NCBI GenBank assembly: GCA_003971905.1
Contig: RSEE01000090.1
Location: forward strand, 124,001 to 188,000
Length of the DNA stretch: 64,000 bases
From: Moniliella sp. 'wahieum'
Lineage: Eukaryota; Basidiomycota; Moniliellomycetes; Moniliellales; Moniliellaceae
Direction: 5' to 3'
The notes under the pieces were generated by a model. It ran no database searches and had not been told where the DNA came from. It saw only the letters and a program-made list of their open reading frames with translations. Below are positions 57,669-64,000 of this stretch, piece by piece. Made by a program: the position numbers and the translations under genes. Position 1 is the stretch's first letter. The number at the start of each line of letters is the position of its first letter.

Positions 57669-58851
57669 TCAAGAGCTGGCACCCTGGCGTCGCGGACCAG
57701 TAAAGGCAGTCTGGTTGGAATACGTGTACTTGGGCTTCTTGGCGGCCGGCTTGAGGATTTGGAAGGAGCAGAGCAAAGTCTCATCCACGCTCATCATCGC
57801 CCCGGCATTGTCGAATTCGCCACAATAGTTCGGCGCCGAGAAGAGGGTGACCAATTGACGTTTGGCGAAGAACTCGTAGCCATCCTCAACCACTTGGTGC
57901 GCACGACAGATCAAGTCCAAATCGTGTTTCTGCAAGAACCGCGAGACGACATCCGAGCCAAAGGTAAAGCTCACACCGCGGTCGTTGTCGGACCAGCCAG
58001 TGATGTCTTTGTCCGGGTCAGACCAGAGTAGGTCGCACAACAACCCAGTGTCGGGCACGTCGGTGGGACGCATGACACGACGAATCTGCTCCATGCTTTG
58101 CAAGTCGGGAGAGAGACCTCCGTGCATGGTGAAGATCTTTTCGTCAATAATCGCGGCAATAGGAAGACAGTTGAAGCAGTCGGTAAAGTCTTCCATGCTT
58201 GATGTTGTATCGACGCTTGCCTGTACAAAAAAGGGGTGGGGGGGACGGCGTTAGAATGCGACTGGTCCAACAGAGAACCAAGACCAAGAAGATGAAAGAG
58301 AGGAGGAAAGAAAAAAAAAGAAAAAGGAGGGCGTACACTCGTCATAAAAGCCATAGATGCGGTTGATGGACGCGCTCTCGTGGTTGCCGCGGAGAATGAA
58401 GAAATTTTCAGGGTACTTGATCTTGTACGCCAGCAGCAAGCTGATCGTCTCGATCGACTGCTTGCCCCGGTCCACATAGTCGCCCAGGAAGAGGTAGTTG
58501 GACTGGGGAGGAAAGCCTCCGTATTCAAAGAGGCGGAGCAAATCATAGAACTGGCCATGGATGTCGCCACAGATCTTGATGGGCGCCTCGAGCTCGAGGA
58601 GGATGGGCTGGTTAATGAAGATGTCGCGCGCCTTGAGGCAGAGATAGCGCAGCTCAAATTCCTCGAGCGGGACTACCTTGCCCGGCCGGTGTCCACGCAC
58701 TGAGCGATGGGGAAGCAGAGCGAACGAGGGTCAGCAGTCAGCGGTGCGAGCCGAGGGGAGCGCGGGGGGGGGACCAACCAGCTAGGAGACGGTCGATGAT
58801 GCTGCTGACATCGACCTCGGGCACAGTGGCCTGCGCATCTGGCATGATCAT
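57669..58851 (-). CDS. GLC7: Serine/threonine protein phosphatase PP1 catalytic subunit
   Basis: PP1 is the main glycogen, cell-cycle and mitotic phosphatase. All metal and active-site motifs are present: [80 protein letters not shown] and [16 protein letters not shown]. Introns are 58700-58778 (GTTGGT to CTCAG, splitting the codon before RGHRPGK) and 58221-58336 (GTACGC to TACAG, splitting the cysteine in YDECKRRYN, branch TTCTAAC). A shift near 58196 joins RRYNIK to [16 protein letters not shown]. The tail reads [18 protein letters not shown]: the CDK site TPPR of other PP1 enzymes appears as TGPR. The start is Met at 58851 or 58845. Confidence 0.95.
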
Positions 58852-59629
58852 GGCGGGGGGGCGGGTGCGCGTGGGTGTGGGTGTGGGTGGGGTGGACAGG
58901 GCGCGGGCGGGAGCGAGGGCGAGGGAGCCGGGGGGCGAGAGGGCGCGGGTGGTGGTGGCGAGCGTGGATGCCTGCGCGGCGCCTGGGCGTGGCCTGGGCG
59001 GCGAGCGGGGGATGGAGGGCTGGGCCATGCGGCATGCACCAGGCCTGCGTCTGGCCTGCCCGACCAGTTGCTAGTTCCTACGTACCCAACCCAGCCCAAC
59101 CCAACCGGCCTCCTGGCTGCACCGACACCCGGCGCGCGGTGTGTGGCCCCGCCTGCCTCGTGCCATGTGCGCTTCGCCCATCGGACGCCGCGCCCACCCA
59201 TCATGCATCACCCAAAATCAAATGATTAATGGGCCCAGACTGCGACAGACCGCCGCCCCTCGCCCATCCGCCCGCAGCGCAGGCCCAGTGTGGGGGGGCG
59301 TGTTACGTAACACACTGCCGCCGCGCAGCAACGGATCGCAGCAGCTGCAGTGCTCAATGCTCCCAGCCACACCCAGCGCGCATGGCAGGCTCACAACAGG
59401 CGTCCACCAGCGCCCCTGTCCGCACCAGATCCAGCCGGTCACGTGCCTGCTGACCCACCTCCTTTTGTTTCTATCGAGGGCAGGAAACCACAACGGCGAC
59501 TGCATGAAAGACAACCAGCCCACAGGGGAAAAAAAAAACAAGACGAGCCATAGGCGGATTGCGGGTATACTACAACAAACAACCGCCAAGCTGAGCCTCA
59601 GCACCGCACCAGGATCCCCATCACTTATC
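58852..59629. promoter_or_regulatory. Upstream region of PP1
   Basis: GC-rich upstream sequence (GGGTGTGGGTGTGGG tract near 58875; CATCATGCATCA at 59200-59211), then sequence without recognisable features. Confidence 0.35.
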
Positions 59630-61240
59630 CTCACGTCCTCGCCGTCGAGGGCGGCCGAGGCTCCCCCCACGCCACAGCCGCCACAGCCACCTCGTACGAG
59701 GGCGGAGGCTCGTTCGGATCGCCATCGGTACGCGGGGGGAGGGACGGGGAAGCAGATGAGCGTGGGCGCCGGCTACCCGCTGTGCGGAGTCTTCGTCGCG
59801 CTGCTCGGCGGTGCGACGGCGCGCTCTGCCGGGACAGGGTGAGGGCTAGCTCGTGCATGGTAAGGCGGATCGGAGGTCTCTTGAGCCAGATCGGCCAGAG
59901 ACAAGAACCGCACGTCGTTCAGGTCGGTTGTGGACCTGTGGGCGTGCACCACGGGTAAGGGACAAGTAGCCGGGGCTGAAACGCGCCGGCCACCCAGCCC
60001 GAACGGCCATAGCGACCAGCGACGCTCTTTTGCCAGGGGGGCGAAGTGGGGACGCAGAGCGAGTCCCGTCGGGGTAGGTGGGGACGGAGGGACGTGAGTG
60101 CGGGTACGGGTGCGGGAGGAAGAAGTGGGTCTCAGAGCGCTGGGATCCAAGGTCAAGCTGGCACTTGTTGCGCCAGGCGAGTGGGCATGGACGAATGCAA
60201 CGAACATGAACCCGAACCGCTCGATCCCGACTCGAGGTGTCCCCCCAGGCTGAGCCGGGGAGCGGTAGGTCAGGTGCGAGAGGGTGGAGCTGCGGTTGAG
60301 GTAGAGCGGGGTGCGTGCGTCCGTGTCGGGTTCGCCACTGGACGGATCGAACGATGCGCGGGAGGGAGGGAGGGCCGCTGGCCGGCCGCTGGCCGGCCGT
60401 CGAGCGAGAACGAGCGACCGTATGCCGAAGGGGGAAGGTACGTGGTACTGCTGGGTGCGGGTATGGGTGCGGGGGGGAGAAGAGTAGGACCGGCGCGATG
60501 GGAAACCGGTACGCTCTGATAGTCGTGCACGATCGTCTTCGACTGTGCACACGCCGTTCGTACCCCCCCCACTCGCTCCATTCGTCCCCCAGGGGATCCA
60601 TCTCGTGCTCCCGCTCCCCACGGGACGGTAGGTAGCGGGTAGGCATACGGAAGCACGGCCAGCGAATGCAACAACCAGGCCGTACTGGCTTCCGCTCGCT
60701 CCGGGTCTCGATTGTGGGCATCATGATCGTGGTGTTCCGCAGCCAATCGGAACAATCGAGTCTGACGCTGCTTCCTCGATCGCTCTAACGCACTCCCTGC
60801 GCCGGAGAACGTCGTCGTACCGACCGGGCTATGCTGCGCGTGAGACGGACTCCAGCGGGCGCAGGAGGCCGCCGGGAGATCAATGGCTCGCTTCCTGCTC
60901 TTCGTGCCGGCCCCGCGGGGCAGACGGTGGGGAGGAAGGACCCATTGTGAGATGCAGAGAGGGCCAAGTGGGAGAAGTGGGAGAAGACAGGAACCCACCA
61001 GAAGTAGGAGACGAGAGGGAAGGTGTGGATACAAGGGACGGGGAACGGACCAAGTCCGCTTCGTCGACTTCGTCGTCCTCTACCGCTTCCTCGGTGCAGA
61101 GTTGCGGTGAACTAGACGGGTCTGGCTGCGCATCGTTGCCCAGACGACGACGCACCAAGCGCGGTCCCGCCTTAACCGCCACAGCCAATTTGGCAACTAC
61201 GCTGCCACGTCGCCGATCGGTTGCCGAGCGCATAGGCTTG
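59630..61240 (-). CDS. Doubtful, uncharacterised disordered protein
   Basis: Fragments in different frames have coding-like composition: a Ser/Asp/Glu-rich part (CTEEAVEDDEVDEADLVRSP; PSLSSPTSGGFLSSPTSPTW), a His/Asp/Arg-rich part (LAAEHHDHDAHNRDPERAEA), an HEMDPLGDEWSEWGG segment, a Pro-rich part and an end with the PPxY-type motif EPPPSYEVAVAAVAW. PPxY motifs bind WW domains such as those of Rsp5-type ubiquitin ligases. I recognise no family, no start is secure, and several shifts are needed; a Glu/Pro repeat further upstream (about 61390-61300) could belong to it. This may be one or two real genes or none. Confidence 0.3.
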
Positions 61241-61615
61241 CTACTGCGTGCACGATGCTCGCAGCTGGCATCGACACCAGGATCTCCGGCGGTTCAGGCT
61301 CATGCTCAGGGTCAGACTCGGGCTGATGCTCTGGTCCTGGCTCAGGCTGGGGCTCAGACTCGGACTCAAGCACCGCCGAACCCTCCTCTCCTCTGTGCTG
61401 GATGCGGGAGACGCGCGCGGGGAGAGGGAGACACGTTTGGCAGGTTTAGTTGTGATTGTGGGCATCGTCGTGGGCGAGGTCATGGACGAGATCGTGGACG
61501 AGGTGGGGAGGTGCAGCGAGGACCCGCGTCCGGGAGCCAGCGGGGGGCGTCCTACACTGGGTAGAGCTAGGGGCGCGGAGCGGAGGCGGTTTGGGCGGAC
61601 GCCCAGGCAGGCGGG

Positions 61616-61668
61616 ATGATAGGGATGATAGGGATGGCAGGCATGGCAGGCATGGCAGTCGCGGGGTT
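61616..61668. repeat. GGGATGATA / GGCATGGCA tandem tract
   Basis: Short tandem units GGGATGATA and GGCATGGCA in a row, in gene-poor sequence. Confidence 0.7.
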
Positions 61669-62058
61669 GCAGACGATGGAGTCAGCCAGGAGGATGGGAT
61701 GCGGAGAGGCGGGGGGAGTGAGGGGTTATTGGTTATGGTTGTCCTGGAGGCGTGATGCAGATGTCTGAGGTGGAACGGTCGATTGAATGCTCTGCTGCTG
61801 CCCCTCTGCCGGCCACCGGACTGTAGTAAACTATAGACTGCAGTAGAGTACTACGGTGCTCCTCGGAGCTCGACCCCCAAAAGTGCGGGGGCCAAGCCAC
61901 GGCGCCGGGGGCCGCACAGCACCAGTGTCGGTGGGCGTGCCTGGGATGTGCGCTGGTGTGCTGAGGCTCTGCCGCGTGCGAGGAGGCAAAGCACACTGGC
62001 CCCATGCAGCGCAGCCGATGCGCACGGCCGTTTTTATGCTTGCGTGCAATCTGAGCAC

Positions 62059-62128
62059 CTGGGGATCTGTGGGGATCTGGGGAACTAATAGGGATCTGGG
62101 GATCTGGGGAACGAGGGATTTGAGGAAC
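62059..62128. repeat. GGGGATCTG imperfect tandem repeat
   Basis: About six copies of GGGGATCTG and variants (GGGGAACTA, GGGATCTG) in a row. The sense of variants suggests slippage plus point changes. Confidence 0.7.
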
Positions 62129-62750
62129 TAGGCAACTAGGGAACGGGGGATCTTGGCATCGAGGCCTCGGAGATCTGAGATCCGGGGTCCTGTATCCTGT
62201 ACGTGATCCTGTGTTCGATGATCCTGTAGCATGTGATCCTACCATCATGCATCATGCCAGCACAGGAAGCGCGTCCTATGTAAGACGTGGGGAGCATCGA
62301 TTCGCTGAGGGTCAGATGGCCGCAACACTGCGGGGGATAGGGGAGTGGTCTTATGATCTCAACGAGCTCAACGTTTGGATTGAACGGTGAACGTCGAACG
62401 TTGACTGGTTGACCCTTCCACAGCTCCAACATCAACGCTAAACATATAAACTCCCTTCAAGTGCGCCACATAGCAGGCCACCCAGCCTGCTCCTGCTGGG
62501 GGGAGGTTAACGCGTTAAGGACGGAAGGGACCGTTACTTGGATGGCCACACGCACATGTGACATGTCGCAAATGCATGGCTATATCGTATAGGATACGCG
62601 ATGGCATGCTTAATTTCAAGCTGAGATCCCCTCCCCCCAGCTCCCCCCCCAGCTCTATACCGGCGCCAACACTCTCGCTTGCGCCACTCTCTCATCCGCC
62701 ATCAGCCATCGTGCATCGTCTTTCTTCGCTTGCAACGATCATTCCATCAT

Positions 62751-62784
62751 ATTCACATTCACATTCACATTCACATTCACATTC
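62751..62784. repeat. ATTCAC microsatellite
   Basis: Five tandem ATTCAC units and a partial one. Confidence 0.9.
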
Positions 62785-63682
62785 GATCTTCAAGCTTCAT
62801 TAATCGTTTATCGATTATCATAGCTTCATCATGCATGGGAACGACAAAAGACAATGGAACGCGAAGAGTAGCGCGGGTGGAGAAGTGGAGGTACCGCGTA
62901 CGTGTTTCATCATTGTAGGTATAGGACCCCCAGAGGGCCAAGCCTTTGCTCTCCCCTCCCCCCCACCGCGGGCGCAAGGCAACACCAGTGGCGCTGGACT
63001 GCGAGATGGGCCAGGGTCCCATCCCCTTTTTTGCCACTCGCTTTACTTCACGTACGGTGTGGAGACGAGAGGTGTGCAGTCGTATTCATCAATCATCAAT
63101 ACTCAATACTCAATACTCAGTACTCAGGAGCCATCCCATGTATCCCAGGCATCACGAGCCCGGTCAACGTTCAACGGAGGGGAGGGCCTAAGGAAGCCCA
63201 ACCACCCCCGTCCGTGGAAGACCACCGCAGGCCAGGCCAACGCCACAGCCATCATCGATCTCGTAACGTGAGCGCGTGAGCGTCCAAGGAGGACATAATT
63301 GTATTGCTCTAACATACGCGTCAGTGACGGCGGGTGGCGAGGGCGTCAACACGAACAGCTGATGGATGGGCCAAGACGATGGGGTACGAGTTGCGAGTGC
63401 GAGGGGGCGTGGGCGACGGGAGAGGGGAAGCTGGAGGTAATGCGGTTCATAGTCATCGCCTTGGTTGCTCAGGGATAAAGGGAACTGTAGTAACTCTTCA
63501 TCAAATGCGAGGAGCCGAGGGGAACGGTACGGAGAGAGAGACGAGGAGAGGGGGCGATGCAGCGCGGGGGGGAATCAAGGGACTGGAGCTGGCGCTTGTT
63601 TTGTTTGGGCGCGTCCGGTAAAAAAAAGGAGAAGGAAGATCGAAGCCATCGGCTCGAGCTCGATCGACACGACACCACACGG

Positions 63683-63721
63683 CACAGCGTATCGACACAG
63701 CGTATCGACACAGTGTATCGA
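63683..63721. repeat. 13-base tandem repeat CACAGCGTATCGA
   Basis: Three copies of a 13-base unit, the last with one change (CACAGTGTATCGA). It lies 3' of, or in an intron of, the truncated last gene. Confidence 0.8.
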
Positions 63722-63728
63722 CAGAGCA

Positions 63729-64000
63729 TCACGTCGAAGACGGCGGTGAAGGCAGCCAGAGCCCATTGGGAGCGGGGGCCCAAGCACCATGATTGGCAGT
63801 ACCGAGGATGGTGATGTTCTTGAACCACAAGGCGGCTGCGCCAAAGCCCAAATCGTAATGCCCTTGTCGCGTTTCGCCCTCGATCAAATTGGGTTTCCAG
63901 TGGAGCGTCTTGATGGCCCCGGCGAACGATTCCCCCGCATGCTCGGGACCGATGCTAATGATAAAGTAACTGATTGCCGTCGCGGTCGTCAAGGCGGCCG
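63729..64000 (-). CDS. Unrecognised protein, cut by the window end
   Basis: The frame enters from beyond 64000 and shows a protein-like segment (AISYFIISIGPEHAGESFAG; IKTLHWKPNLIEGETRQGHY; DLGFGAAALWFKNITI) with conserved-looking Gly/Pro and aromatic positions. The first part is hydrophobic and may be a membrane span. A good 5' splice site GTACTG follows ALWFKNITIL at about 63807, so the part to the stop at 63729 may be intron and the gene would continue to the left. I do not recognise the family. Confidence 0.45.
   Translation of the reverse strand, partial: AALTTATAISYFIISIGPEHAGESFAGAIKTLHWKPNLIEGETRQGHYDLGFGAAALWFKNITILGTANHGAWAPAPNGLWLPSPPSST

Larger units (their letters stand above)
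61669..63728. other. Gene-poor region with simple repeats
   Basis: No supported gene. It contains a GGGGATCTG tract (62059-62128), CATCATGCATCATGC at 62244-62258, GAACGTCGAACGTTGAC near 62390, an ATTCAC tract, ACTCAATACTCAATACTCA at 63100-63118, and a 13-base tandem repeat. Confidence 0.45.

Overview
The window reads as nuclear DNA of a fungus, most likely a basidiomycete with a compact, moderately GC-rich genome. The reasons are intron-containing protein genes with short introns (about 49 to 127 nt), 5' splice sites of the GTACGT/GTATGT type and CTAAC-like branch sites; closely packed genes on alternating strands with convergent ends and divergent promoters; a Zn2Cys6 regulator; VPS9, EMP24/p24, nonaspanin and Arp2/3 genes; and tRNA genes, one of them with an intron. 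The phylum is inferred from overall style, not from a marker gene. No prokaryotic operons, CRISPR arrays or intact transposons were seen.

Layout. 1-5.2 kb is gene-poor and rich in short repeats. At 5.2-5.9 kb lies a secreted, Kex2-site-bearing repeat protein. From 7.0 to 30 kb is a dense block of mostly conserved genes: inorganic pyrophosphatase (-), an AT-hook/leucine-zipper regulator (-), FCF1/UTP24 (+), pyridoxamine-phosphate oxidase (-), SDHAF2/Sdh5 (-), an unknown protein (+), a TM9/EMP70 protein (-), mevalonate diphosphate decarboxylase (+), ARPC4 (-), a possible nucleolar Nepro-like protein (+), a very large coiled-coil protein (-), the Rab5 GEF VPS9 (+) and a HAD phosphatase (+). A sugar-porter MFS transporter (30.3-32.3 kb, -) is followed by a 4.7 kb gene-free island of short repeats, then a Zn2Cys6 regulator (36.9-39.9 kb, -). 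From 40 to 59 kb come tRNA-Ala, a ZIP zinc transporter (-), RPN11 (+), a p24 cargo receptor (-), the ubiquilin DSK2 (+), tRNA-Glu with an intron, an unknown disordered protein (+), UTP25 (-), LSG1 (+) and a PP1 catalytic subunit (-). The last 5 kb hold a doubtful disordered protein, tandem repeats and one gene cut by the window end.

How the genes relate. Most are housekeeping genes acting in ribosome assembly (FCF1, UTP25, LSG1, perhaps the Nepro-like gene), the secretory and endocytic pathway (TM9, p24, VPS9), the ubiquitin-proteasome system (RPN11, DSK2), actin nucleation (ARPC4) and core metabolism (IPP1, PDX3, MVD1, SDHAF2). There is no evident pathway cluster. The MFS transporter and the Zn2Cys6 regulator on the two sides of the repeat island could be functionally linked, but that is inference.

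A warning that applies to most entries: many strongly conserved genes are interrupted by 1- or 2-base gains or losses, often in C or G runs, although the protein is conserved on both sides. This looks like uncorrected sequencing error rather than pseudogenes. Coordinates therefore give the outer limits of each gene, and the internal shifts are noted. The most interesting observations are the repeat-peptide precursor, an exact 13-base motif found in three promoter regions, dispersed exact 11- and 20-base intergenic motifs, and an LSG1 gene whose first coding exon is only the ATG.
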